This document shows positions 20,767 to 28,870 of a DNA stretch of 64,000 nucleotides, in pieces (position 1 is the stretch's first letter; every line of letters starts with the position of its first letter). The translations under genes and the position numbers were made by a program. The notes beneath the pieces were generated by a model. It had not been told where the DNA came from and ran no database searches. It was given only the letters and a program-made list of their open reading frames with translations. The stretch is from Nitrospirae bacterium JdFR-85 (lineage in GTDB: Bacteria > Nitrospirota > Thermodesulfovibrionia > Thermodesulfovibrionales > JdFR-85), in contig MTOU01000009.1 in NCBI GenBank assembly GCA_002011745.1, positions 1 through 64,000 of the forward strand, read 5' to 3'.

Positions 20767-22897
20767 ACTCAACCTCTGGTAGGGAGTTTAAATGCTCAAT
20801 CACAGATGCAGGATCTCTATCTTCTTCTGCCTCAATCAGATATATATCAATACCCTTCAGATGTTTCACTATCCTTGCTCCGCCTGCTTTTATAATCTCC
20901 TCTGCCCTATTTTTGTCTATGTCTGGCTTAAATCTTAGAAGAATCTGCCTCTGGTAGTTGGTACTATGCTGGGATACAAAATCCCTCCTCTTTTTTTCTG
21001 TGAGTTCCCGGAGAGATTCTGCATCCCTCACAATATGAGGGGTAAGAAATACCAAAAGATTGGTCTTCTTTTTTGAGATACTCTTTGTCCTGAAGGCAAG
21101 CCCAAGAATCGGGATATCACCAAGCAGAGGAACCTTATTAACAATCTCTTCTTCCTTCTCCTGCATTAGTCCCCCTATCACCACCGTCTGGTTGTCCTTT
21201 ACCACAACAGAGGTGCTGGTTGAACGCTTTGTTGTAGTAGGCCCCACACTTATCAGTATCTCGGTATTGGGTTCCTGCTTCACAGCGGATATCTCCTGAT
21301 AGATATCAAGCCTAACATAATCGCCTTCTGTAATCTGTGGTTTTATCCGCAGGGTTATCCCCACATCTTTACGTTCAATTGTGGTGAATACTGAGACCGT
21401 CCTTGTGGGGTCTGACTCCCTCTTTGTGATAAAAGGCACATTCTCACCAACCACTATCTCTGCCTCTTCGTTGTCTGAGGTGAGTATCTGGGGAGTGGAA
21501 AGGATATTTACTGCTCCCCTGAACTCTTCAAGACTGAAAAGGGCGGCAAATCCTGGTACAGTAAGGTTTGTAGTGGTTACTGTACCATCACTGTTTATCC
21601 TTGTTACGGGTATATCCATAAAGTTTCCGAGCCCTCCTGCAGACAACCCAGTAAGTCCATAGATTATCGACTGTATTGCATTCGGGTCAAGAATACCTAC
21701 TCCACCAATCACAACAGGTTCTCCCTCTCTCCTTCCGATCATCCTCCACCTGGCGCCTATCTCCTTCAGTTTATCTATGGATGCCTCAATTATCATCGCT
21801 TCTACATAGACCTGCCTTCTTCTTCTGTCAAGCTTCTTTATCACCTCTACAAGGTTCCTGTAATCAGAGGGAGATGCGACTATGATAAGGGAGTTTGTTG
21901 CCTTGTCAGGTGTGATAATTATATCGCCTGTAATCTCGAGAGATTTCTTACGAGCAGACTTTTTAGCGGTCTCTTTTGACCTTATGCCTTTTACGATTCC
22001 ATTCAGTACCTCTGCAATCTCTTCTGCATCAGCATTCTCAAGAAAATAGACATTTATCCTCCCCTGGTCCTCTGGAGAGGGTATATCAAGCATGGAAATG
22101 AGCTTTTTCATTGACTCCCTCAGATTTGCAGGACCAAAGAGGACTACTGCATTGAGCCTTCTGTCTGCTACTGCCTTAAACATGCTTCCCTGTATAGGCG
22201 TCTTAAATCTGGTCACTGGAGAGCCAAATCCCTCATTTAGGATCTTCGCCACCTCCTCTGCAGGTGCATGTTTCAGGAAAACAATCTCTGGCATCTGTAC
22301 TGTAGATGGTGTATCGATGGTTTCTATAATCTCAAGGAGCTTCTTTATGTTACTTGCAGAGTCTATTAGAAGCAGTAGATTACCTGAAGAAAACTCCGAG
22401 ATATGCCCATCCTTTGAGACCACGGGTCTAAGGAATTTGACAGCATCCTTGGACGAAATATTGTTAAGTTTTACAAGCCTCACAATATAGGTATCATTAA
22501 CTGGCAGAGGAGCTGTGGCGATCTCAAGCCCTTTCTGTCTTGCCTCGGTTGCTGGCATAATCTTGTAGACATTCACTCCAGAAGGCACCACTGTATATCC
22601 CTTAAGTTCAAGCACAGAAGTAAAGAGCCTAAAGGCATCCTCTATCTTTAAAGGCGATGGAGCAATAATCGTCACCTTACCCTTGAATTTCTCATCAAAA
22701 AGGAAGTTTTTACCTGTAACCTCACTTATAAATTTTGCAAGCACTGGCAGCTCCACATCAACAAAATTGAGGGATACTTTCTGCTCCTTTAGAGAGCTAC
22801 CATCCTGTGAAGGAACCTGCTCTAAAGCCACTCCCTTCACAGGCAGCACTAACAGGATAAACAGAAGTATAAGACTCGGTAACATCCTCATAATCAT
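20732..22897 (-). CDS. gspD: Type II secretion secretin GspD with an unusual C-terminal domain
   Basis: The outer-membrane channel. A signal peptide is followed by the N0 domain (VSLNFVDVELPVLAKFI), N1-N3 repeats (AAEEVAKILNEGF, DADAEEIAEVLNGIVKG), and the secretin core with VPFITKRE, GITLRIKPQI, VVIGGLMQ and PLLGDIPILGLAFR. The core ends LLVFLTPHIVRD near residue 630. Instead of a pilotin-binding S-domain, the last 75 residues (from QILLRFKP to EVEYAEPNYPF) resemble the prodomain of subtilisin-like proteases (fervidolysin/I9-like). The frame is continuous, so this is a true fusion. It overlaps gspC by 4 bases and gspE by 35. Confidence 0.94.
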   Translation of the reverse strand: MIMRMLPSLILLFILLVLPVKGVALEQVPSQDGSSLKEQKVSLNFVDVELPVLAKFISEVTGKNFLFDEKFKGKVTIIAPSPLKIEDAFRLFTSVLELKGYTVVPSGVNVYKIMPATEARQKGLEIATAPLPVNDTYIVRLVKLNNISSKDAVKFLRPVVSKDGHISEFSSGNLLLLIDSASNIKKLLEIIETIDTPSTVQMPEIVFLKHAPAEEVAKILNEGFGSPVTRFKTPIQGSMFKAVADRRLNAVVLFGPANLRESMKKLISMLDIPSPEDQGRINVYFLENADAEEIAEVLNGIVKGIRSKETAKKSARKKSLEITGDIIITPDKATNSLIIVASPSDYRNLVEVIKKLDRRRRQVYVEAMIIEASIDKLKEIGARWRMIGRREGEPVVIGGVGILDPNAIQSIIYGLTGLSAGGLGNFMDIPVTRINSDGTVTTTNLTVPGFAALFSLEEFRGAVNILSTPQILTSDNEEAEIVVGENVPFITKRESDPTRTVSVFTTIERKDVGITLRIKPQITEGDYVRLDIYQEISAVKQEPNTEILISVGPTTTKRSTSTSVVVKDNQTVVIGGLMQEKEEEIVNKVPLLGDIPILGLAFRTKSISKKKTNLLVFLTPHIVRDAESLRELTEKKRRDFVSQHSTNYQRQILLRFKPDIDKNRAEEIIKAGGARIVKHLKGIDIYLIEAEEDRDPASVIEHLNSLPEVEYAEPNYPFRVQ

Positions 22898-23760
22898 CGT
22901 ATTATATACCTCAACCTCTTTTCTTTTCCATTCCTTAGAATATAGAGCTCTATTTCATCAGCCCCCCTGAGCTGTGTGAAGGCCCTTAATGCTGTCTCAG
23001 GATCAGTTATATCAAACTCGTTGATCCGTAGAAGGATATCATTGTTCCTGAGGCCGAGTTTGTAGTATATCCCGTCTCTCTTAACCTCTTTCAATACAAA
23101 TCCGTACTGTTTACCATCTCTGAATACAGGCTGAAGCCTCGCATCAGTCATAAGCTGCTGGGGATGCTCTATAGCCTCCTCTACTTTAAACCTATCCACC
23201 ACATACTCGCCACTGGCGGTCCTTTTAATAAAACTGTCTATCCTACGAGGACTCCTAAGCAGCCTTGGGCTCCTCTTTACTATATCTTTCCTTTTCTTAA
23301 TAGCTTCTTCTATATCAATGAGCTTAAGCCTTTTGGAGGTAGTACCTACAATAAGAGCACTCTCACTGTCCACCCTTACAAGCCTGCCTACTGAAGGCAC
23401 TTCCTGACCAGTATGATATATATTTTGTCTACCTGTGCTATCCATCAGGACCGCATAACCATGACCTCTACCATCATGGACTGTACCGACAAGCACAAGG
23501 TCTCCAACCGTATACGCCTCCTCTGAACTTCTACTATAATTCAACTCTCTGATACCAAAGGGATTCTTTTTCAGAATGATGTCATAATGCTTAAGGGAAT
23601 ATCCTTTATCTACCTCTTTCTGATCAGACCTCCCCTGGGTAGAGATATCCAGTACTGTCTCTTTGGAAGGAGTTAAAAAACTACGGACTGTTAGAGGGAT
23701 AAAAATAATGATACTTAATATTATCAGAAGGTTTATAATTTTAACAGCTCTGCCCATCAC
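22894..23760 (-). CDS. gspC: Type II secretion inner-membrane protein GspC
   Basis: The N-terminal anchor at residues 8-27 is one hydrophobic helix. The homology-region domain (about 55-150) begins DIILKKNPFG and contains LVLVGTVHDGRGHGYAVLMD; in known systems it binds the secretin N0 domain. A PDZ domain closes the protein (GIYYKLGLRNNDILLRINEFDI). The 288 residues are typical. It is the first of gspC-gspD-gspE-galU, with 4-base and 35-base overlaps, and has a 65-base gap to the upstream heptosyltransferase gene. Confidence 0.9.
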   Translation of the reverse strand: MMGRAVKIINLLIILSIIIFIPLTVRSFLTPSKETVLDISTQGRSDQKEVDKGYSLKHYDIILKKNPFGIRELNYSRSSEEAYTVGDLVLVGTVHDGRGHGYAVLMDSTGRQNIYHTGQEVPSVGRLVRVDSESALIVGTTSKRLKLIDIEEAIKKRKDIVKRSPRLLRSPRRIDSFIKRTASGEYVVDRFKVEEAIEHPQQLMTDARLQPVFRDGKQYGFVLKEVKRDGIYYKLGLRNNDILLRINEFDITDPETALRAFTQLRGADEIELYILRNGKEKRLRYIIR

Positions 23761-23825
23761 AATGGATATAATACCATTATAAATGATTTTTTAGAAATAA
23801 TTTCTACCTGTAGGGAAGTGTTTGT

Positions 23826-24830
23826 CTAAGAAGAGACACTATTCTGGAGACTCTGGATCCTCTCCATAACCATCTCAGGGGATACCTCTCTCATACAGGT
23901 GATATGCTTACAGGACCTTCTAAAACAGGGAGCACAGGATATCTTAGCTCTTAATACATTATGTAGTTGACCATAGGGGCCTGTAAGGTTCTCATCTGTG
24001 GGACCGAATATTGCAAAAACAGGCACACCATATGCTGCTGCCAGATGCATTGGTCCAGAGTCATTTGTAACAACAAAAGACGCCCCTTTTATAAGTTGCA
24101 TCAGTTGCTTCAGGGTTGTTCTGCCTGTAAGGTCTATACAGTCAGCCCTTGAGTATGCCTTCACCTCTTCTGATATAGATACATCTTCTTTGCTTCCTAC
24201 CAAAAGGGCCTTTAACTCAGGAATGCTCTTAGAAAGGAGATAGATTGTCTCTCCAAAATACTCAGGTAGCCATCTTTTGCTCTGCCATCTTGCCCCTGGC
24301 ACCACAATATAGTAAGGCCCATTTACGGAAATACTCCCTTTTGTGGGTGGCATGGGGAAGTGAATCTCATCTGGATCTATTCCAATAAGTCTAAGTAACT
24401 TTAAATATCTCTCTACTGCATGTATATCTTTACCACCAGGGAGTTTCTTGTTGTAAAATATAGAGCTTTTCTCACGAGCATCACTAAAACCAACCCTCAG
24501 ATGGGCACCAGAAAGGAAAGTGATGAGACCACTCCTGAACAGACCCTGTAGATCAATCACTATATCATACCTCTCTTCTCTTAATCTTCTGCTGAGTAAA
24601 AAGATATCTCTCGGGAATCTCCATGCTCCTACAAGACTCCTCCACTGCTGCTTTTTGATTATCCATAGATGGCGAATCATGGGATGACCATCGAGTAAGC
24701 CCTCAAAACCAGAGGCCACAACCCAGTCTACTGTATACTCTCCCGCCTTCTTTATTGCATTCAGTGTAGCAAGACTATGAATGATGTCCCCAAGAGAGCT
24801 TGGTTTTACAATCAGAATCTTTTTAGACAT
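23826..24830 (-). CDS. Glycosyltransferase family 9, LPS heptosyltransferase type
   Basis: Transfers ADP-heptose to the LPS inner core on the cytoplasmic side. N-terminal KILIVKPSSLGDIIHSLATL is the classic GT9 start. DLQGLFRSG, VPGARWQSKRWLPEYF and FVVTNDSGPMHLAAAYGVPVFAIFGPTDE carry the conserved nucleotide-sugar site. The C-terminus has a Cys-rich stretch (CAPCFRRSCKHITC) common in WaaC/WaaF-like enzymes. I cannot say whether it is heptosyltransferase I or II. It overlaps the upstream gene by 8 bases. It is evidence for an LPS-bearing outer membrane. Confidence 0.9.
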   Translation of the reverse strand: MSKKILIVKPSSLGDIIHSLATLNAIKKAGEYTVDWVVASGFEGLLDGHPMIRHLWIIKKQQWRSLVGAWRFPRDIFLLSRRLREERYDIVIDLQGLFRSGLITFLSGAHLRVGFSDAREKSSIFYNKKLPGGKDIHAVERYLKLLRLIGIDPDEIHFPMPPTKGSISVNGPYYIVVPGARWQSKRWLPEYFGETIYLLSKSIPELKALLVGSKEDVSISEEVKAYSRADCIDLTGRTTLKQLMQLIKGASFVVTNDSGPMHLAAAYGVPVFAIFGPTDENLTGPYGQLHNVLRAKISCAPCFRRSCKHITCMREVSPEMVMERIQSLQNSVSS

Positions 24831-25635
24831 TCATGATTCCTGAGTCAGTTAGATTCCTATACATATCAAGCCATCTCTCTCTCTGTATCTGTCTCCACTT
24901 CTCATCTGTCCTTTTCTGTAAAAGCCCTGAATTAAGGATCCTCTCCACTATCACTTCAAATGCCTGGGGTTGTTTTAAGAAGAATGGATGTACCTCATTG
25001 ATGATCTTATTCTGAAGGGCCTCTGATAGAGACTCTCCTACCACTGATTTTATATCCGCATGGACAATCTTCCTTAACAAAGCCTTAAATTCTTCTATGT
25101 CAACTTCATCCTCTTCCTTACTCTTCAATGCCCATTTCTTAACAAGTTCCTTGTATTTCCATCCCTCAACTCTGTCGCTTATCTTATTAAAAACTACGGA
25201 ACATAGGGCAAGAAATTTCTCCTTGGAAGAAACCTCTTGCAATTCTGTTAGCTCTTCCTCTATACGCTGAAGCTCCTCATCAGTAAACTCAATCCCCAGA
25301 TAATTTTTAAGGTCAGGAAGTATACATTTATGAAGGATTTGCAATAGCTCATCATCCTTTCCTTTCTTAATAATGTTTTTAATCTTTTCATCATAACTCC
25401 CTTCAAGAAGAGACTTCTTTACTTTCTTATGAAGTGCCTCCAAGATGAGGTTAAAATTCTCTTTTTTTATTCCCTTCTCCAAAATCTTGGAATAATTGAT
25501 TACTCTTCTTTCGATCACCAGTCCCTTATAAAAAAGAGTACAGACCATTACAGCCTTCTCTTCACCCATATCCTCGGTTTGGATGTGAAAGAGACATCCT
25601 TTGTATTTCACATTCTCATTTAAACCAAGAACCAT
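24823..25635 (-). CDS. Uncharacterised protein with an N-terminal HIQTED motif
   Basis: I cannot assign a function. The first 75 residues (KYKGCLFHIQTEDMGEEKA, CTLFYKGLVIERRVINYSKIL) resemble a small conserved domain in hypothetical proteins of myxobacteria and relatives (from memory). The remainder is mostly charged alpha-helix, with a middle section (PDLKNYLGIEFTDEELQRIEEELTE) and a late section (LKSVVGESLSEALQNK-like). No signal peptide, membrane segment or catalytic motif is visible. The last 8 bases overlap the start of the heptosyltransferase gene, so the two are co-transcribed. The start codon has only a weak Shine-Dalgarno. Confidence 0.7.
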   Translation of the reverse strand: MVLGLNENVKYKGCLFHIQTEDMGEEKAVMVCTLFYKGLVIERRVINYSKILEKGIKKENFNLILEALHKKVKKSLLEGSYDEKIKNIIKKGKDDELLQILHKCILPDLKNYLGIEFTDEELQRIEEELTELQEVSSKEKFLALCSVVFNKISDRVEGWKYKELVKKWALKSKEEDEVDIEEFKALLRKIVHADIKSVVGESLSEALQNKIINEVHPFFLKQPQAFEVIVERILNSGLLQKRTDEKWRQIQRERWLDMYRNLTDSGIMNV

Positions 25636-25768
25636 CTTTATATTTTAACAGAATTATCCTGAGTTGTCTCTCCTAAACAACAAAAACTAATTTCATCTAT
25701 TATCTCTTTAAAATCAATCTATTAAAATACAACTCTAAACCAATTAAATAATTTTTTCTCATAACACC

Positions 25769-25797
25769 TTGATTTTAAAAACATTCTTTGGTATAAT
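25769..25797 (+). promoter_or_regulatory. Sigma-70 promoter for the NFU-amidase operon
   Basis: TTGATT (25769-25774), a 17-base spacer and TATAAT (25792-25797). The predicted transcription start falls at about 25804, the A of the ATG, so the message is probably leaderless; no Shine-Dalgarno is visible. The rest of 25636-25803 is AT-rich, lies between two divergent genes and shows nothing else I can name. Confidence 0.65.
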
Positions 25798-25803
25798 TTT
25801 AAC

Positions 25804-26028
25804 ATGTTAGAGAGCAAGACCTTTCAGATGGCTATTGAGACTGTAAGAAAGGGTCTGAAACAGGAGGGAGGGGATCTTGAGGTAGTGGATTTTAAAGATG
25901 GGATACTTTATGTAAGACTCACAGGCCGGTGCAAGGGATGTTTGATGGCTGGTCTTACAATGAAGAACTGGATTGAAAAAACACTTAAAGAGGCTGTAGC
26001 TGAGATAAAAGAGGTTAGAGAAGTATGA
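25804..26028 (+). CDS. NifU C-terminal-domain (NFU) protein
   Basis: A 74-residue stand-alone NFU domain. The cluster-binding CxxC is CKGC (residues 39-42), within a GRCKGCLMAGLTMKNWIEKTLKE pattern where classic NFU has C-G/S-x-C followed by a helix. NFU proteins carry [4Fe-4S] clusters to target enzymes, fitting the Fe-S-rich content of this window. It overlaps the amidase gene by 4 bases. The start is the ATG right after the promoter. Confidence 0.85.
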   Translation: MLESKTFQMAIETVRKGLKQEGGDLEVVDFKDGILYVRLTGRCKGCLMAGLTMKNWIEKTLKEAVAEIKEVREV

Positions 26029-27155
26029 ATAGAAAACTACTCCTTAAACTATCCATCTTACTATTCTGCCTCTTTTTACTCCCAGCAGGGGGTTCTGCCA
26101 CAGAAATCAAGGATATAAGATTCAGTCATACCAAACAAAAGACAAGAATAGTTATTGAACTGAACAGTCTGCCTACATATAAAGTGGGCACTCTTCATAA
26201 TCCTGCAAGGATATATTTTGACCTTAAAAAAACCTCCTCTGCCTTAGGTATCAATAAGGTTGATATTTTCAAGGGACCTGTAAAAAAGGTACGTATAGGG
26301 AGATTTAATAATGATACTTTAAGAGTGGTTATTGACCTTGAAAGATTATATAAATATAAAACTTTTAATCTTCAATCCCCTCCCAGAATAGTTGTTGATT
26401 TTCTACACGAGAAGAATCCTTTTATCAAACCACGCAAAGTTGTGGTGATTGATCCAGGGCATGGTGGTGACGACCCTGGAGCTATTGGACCGAGCGGTCT
26501 TAAAGAAAAGGATGTAACACTGGATATTGCAAAAAGGCTTAAGAAAATCCTGGAGGAGAGGTATAATCTTGTTGTATTTCTCACCCGAGAGACTGACAGA
26601 TATATCTCCTTAAAGGAGAGAACAGCCTTTGCAAACAGAAAAGGAGCTGATGTATTTATCTCAATCCATATAAATGCCAGCAGAAAGAGGAATACCCGAG
26701 GGATTGAGACATATCTTCTGAACTGGACAAATGATGAAGAAGCACTCAGGGTTGCAGCCCGTGAGAATGCCATCTCCATAGAGAAGATGAAAAAGAGCCA
26801 GACAGAACTTGGCATGATTCTCGCTTCTTTAGAGAGAGAAAGCAAAAGGGATGAATCCCTTCGTCTTGCTCATTATATTCACCAGAGCCTTATGAGGGAG
26901 GTAACCCGATCTTACAGGGGTATAAAAGACCTCGGTGTCAAACAGGCACTCTTTTATGTACTTGTAGGAGCAGAAATGCCTTCGGTGCTTGTAGAGGTAG
27001 GGTTTATAAGCAATCCAAAAGACGAGAGACTTCTTAGGAAAAGGGCATTCCGTCAGAAGACGGCAACTTCTATTGCAAGGGGCATATTCCGATATATCAT
27101 GAGCCTACCTGATACACCAAAACTTGCAATGTTAAAAGAAAATCTGCCAGAATAA
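26025..27155 (+). CDS. amiC: N-acetylmuramoyl-L-alanine amidase (AmiC type) with AMIN domain
   Basis: A periplasmic zinc amidase that cuts the peptide stem from peptidoglycan during cell separation. A signal peptide (about 1-26, ending GGSAT) is followed by an AMIN domain (about 27-130, IKDIRFSHTKQKTRIVIEL) that targets it to the wall. The Amidase_3 domain (about 140-360) has the zinc ligands in VVIDPGHGGDDPGAIG, the catalytic-site Glu in LVEVGFISNP, and HINA. The 376 residues are normal. It overlaps the NFU gene, and there is a 24-base gap before the EcfT-like gene. Confidence 0.94.
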   Translation: MNRKLLLKLSILLFCLFLLPAGGSATEIKDIRFSHTKQKTRIVIELNSLPTYKVGTLHNPARIYFDLKKTSSALGINKVDIFKGPVKKVRIGRFNNDTLRVVIDLERLYKYKTFNLQSPPRIVVDFLHEKNPFIKPRKVVVIDPGHGGDDPGAIGPSGLKEKDVTLDIAKRLKKILEERYNLVVFLTRETDRYISLKERTAFANRKGADVFISIHINASRKRNTRGIETYLLNWTNDEEALRVAARENAISIEKMKKSQTELGMILASLERESKRDESLRLAHYIHQSLMREVTRSYRGIKDLGVKQALFYVLVGAEMPSVLVEVGFISNPKDERLLRKRAFRQKTATSIARGIFRYIMSLPDTPKLAMLKENLPE

Positions 27156-27179
27156 GCAAGGGGATATTTTCTATAACTG

Positions 27180-27815
27180 ATGCCATACTATAGAGTGTAT
27201 ATAAAACTGTTTTTGTACACAGGTCTTGTAATTATAATATTTACCAATAGTAGTGTATCCTTGGCCTGTGGATTTATTTTACTATCCCTACTAATCATAT
27301 TTCTCTTCCCTGACAGAAGGATGAGAAAGGGGGCTATTCCAACCCTGTTACTTGCTGGGGCAACCTTTTTTGGAAATCTCTTCTTTCATCCTGGAAAGGT
27401 GATACTAGATATGGGAGTGGTATCAATTACTGATCGCTCCCTTCATAATGCACTGCTGAGAACATCTCGTGTTATAGCACTCATTGTAGGAGCAAAGTAC
27501 CTGTTTTTAACCTCCTCTGTGGAGGAGTTGATTTCCGCCCTCAGGAGAATATTCTTACCCCTGAGGAAACTCGGTATTCCTGTCGATAGATTCTTTGATA
27601 CTACCCTTTTAACATTGAAGAAATTGCCAGAGATTAAAGAAAGGCTCAGTGATAACTACTCAATAAAAGGTTCTGCTTCAGGAGCATCCAGAATAAAGGG
27701 GGCAACATCTGTTTTGTATTCGGTGCTTCTGGAGGAGCTTAAACAAGATAATCCTTACAATTCTCAAAATCGCAGAAAGGCATCTTCTGAAAACAAAGAC
27801 AGGAGAGTCAATTGA
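27180..27815 (+). CDS. EcfT/CbiQ-like membrane protein
   Basis: Four to five hydrophobic segments lie in the first 115 residues. They are followed by the typical ECF T-component pattern: SLHNALLRTSRVIALIVGAKYLF, then SVEELISALRRIFLPLRKLGIPVD and a coupling helix. In ECF transporters this subunit joins an S-component to two EcfA ATPases. No EcfA or S-component gene is nearby, so the partners are encoded elsewhere or the protein works alone. The ATG at 27180 has a weak ribosome site. It overlaps the next gene by 4 bases. Confidence 0.7.
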   Translation: MPYYRVYIKLFLYTGLVIIIFTNSSVSLACGFILLSLLIIFLFPDRRMRKGAIPTLLLAGATFFGNLFFHPGKVILDMGVVSITDRSLHNALLRTSRVIALIVGAKYLFLTSSVEELISALRRIFLPLRKLGIPVDRFFDTTLLTLKKLPEIKERLSDNYSIKGSASGASRIKGATSVLYSVLLEELKQDNPYNSQNRRKASSENKDRRVN

Positions 27816-28870
27816 ATCCAGGTAGGTTTTATCTATTTACACTAATAGTAATCACAGGCATACTTGCATATCTATCTTATCTAATAATAAAACCCTTTCT
27901 GACACCTCTTGCATGGGCAGTTGTTATGACAGTGGTCTTTTATCCTGTTTATATCTATATATCTCGCTTTATTAGATGGAAATCCTTTGCCTCTGCTATT
28001 ACATTACTCATAACCATAATACTCATAATAGGCCCTTTTTCATATCTATTAATAAACCTTGCTGCTGAACTAAGGGACTTCCTCCATTACCTTAACACAA
28101 CAGGACTTCCAAGGATTGATGAACTCACAAAGTCTGAGAAGGTGATATGGCTTCAGGAAAGAATAAAGGATACATTCAATATTAAAGACCTGGATATCTC
28201 GTCATTAGTATCAAATACTCTATCTAAAATAGGCAAGGCTGTTTTAAGCAATGTAACCACAGGAGTTGCAAATATTGCTTCTGTAGTCATAAATTTCGTA
28301 CTGATGCTCTTTGCCATGTTTTTTATGCTTAAAGATGGCCCTGGATTTATTGCAAAGGTTAAGGATTACCTGCCCTTCTCTGAAAACCAGAAGGACAGAC
28401 TCACCTCCCAGATGAAAGACATGGTTATCTCTACAATCTATGGAGGAGTAGTGGTAGCCCTGATACAGGGTGTGCTTGGAGGTGTAACCTTTCTGTTGTT
28501 GGGATTGCAGTCTCCAGTGCTACTTGGTACAGCGATCGCCTTAATGTCCTTTATACCTGCCTTTGGAGCATTCTCTGTCTGGGGACCTGTGTTGGTATAT
28601 CTTATTATCAAAAAGTTCTATCTAAAGGCACTTATACTTTTCTTGGTAGGAACATTTATAATAAGTATGGTAGACAATTTCCTCAAACCCATAATTATCA
28701 GTGGGCGTACTCGGATGCCCACCCTTTTCATCTTCTTTAGTGTTATAGGAGGAATAAGGTTATTTGGACTGATTGGTCTTGTCCTCGGTCCTCTTGTAAT
28801 CGCAATGTTTATTTCGGTTGTTGAGATATTCAGAAATCTTGAAGGAGGTGGTAAAGATGTTGAGTCGTGA
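27812..28870 (+). CDS. AI-2E family (PerM-type) membrane protein
   Basis: 352 residues with about eight hydrophobic segments in the PerM arrangement: two N-terminal pairs, a soluble loop at about 85-155, then a C-terminal bundle with PFSENQKDRL, IYGGVVVALIQGVLGG, GLQSPVLLG, FIPAFGAFSVWGPV and MVDNFLKPIIISGRT. The family includes permeases of autoinducer-2 and small organic ions, so the substrate cannot be read from sequence. The start is TTG at 27812 after AGGAGAG, overlapping the previous stop. The last 14 bases overlap the release-factor-like gene. Confidence 0.88.
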   Translation: MNPGRFYLFTLIVITGILAYLSYLIIKPFLTPLAWAVVMTVVFYPVYIYISRFIRWKSFASAITLLITIILIIGPFSYLLINLAAELRDFLHYLNTTGLPRIDELTKSEKVIWLQERIKDTFNIKDLDISSLVSNTLSKIGKAVLSNVTTGVANIASVVINFVLMLFAMFFMLKDGPGFIAKVKDYLPFSENQKDRLTSQMKDMVISTIYGGVVVALIQGVLGGVTFLLLGLQSPVLLGTAIALMSFIPAFGAFSVWGPVLVYLIIKKFYLKALILFLVGTFIISMVDNFLKPIIISGRTRMPTLFIFFSVIGGIRLFGLIGLVLGPLVIAMFISVVEIFRNLEGGGKDVES

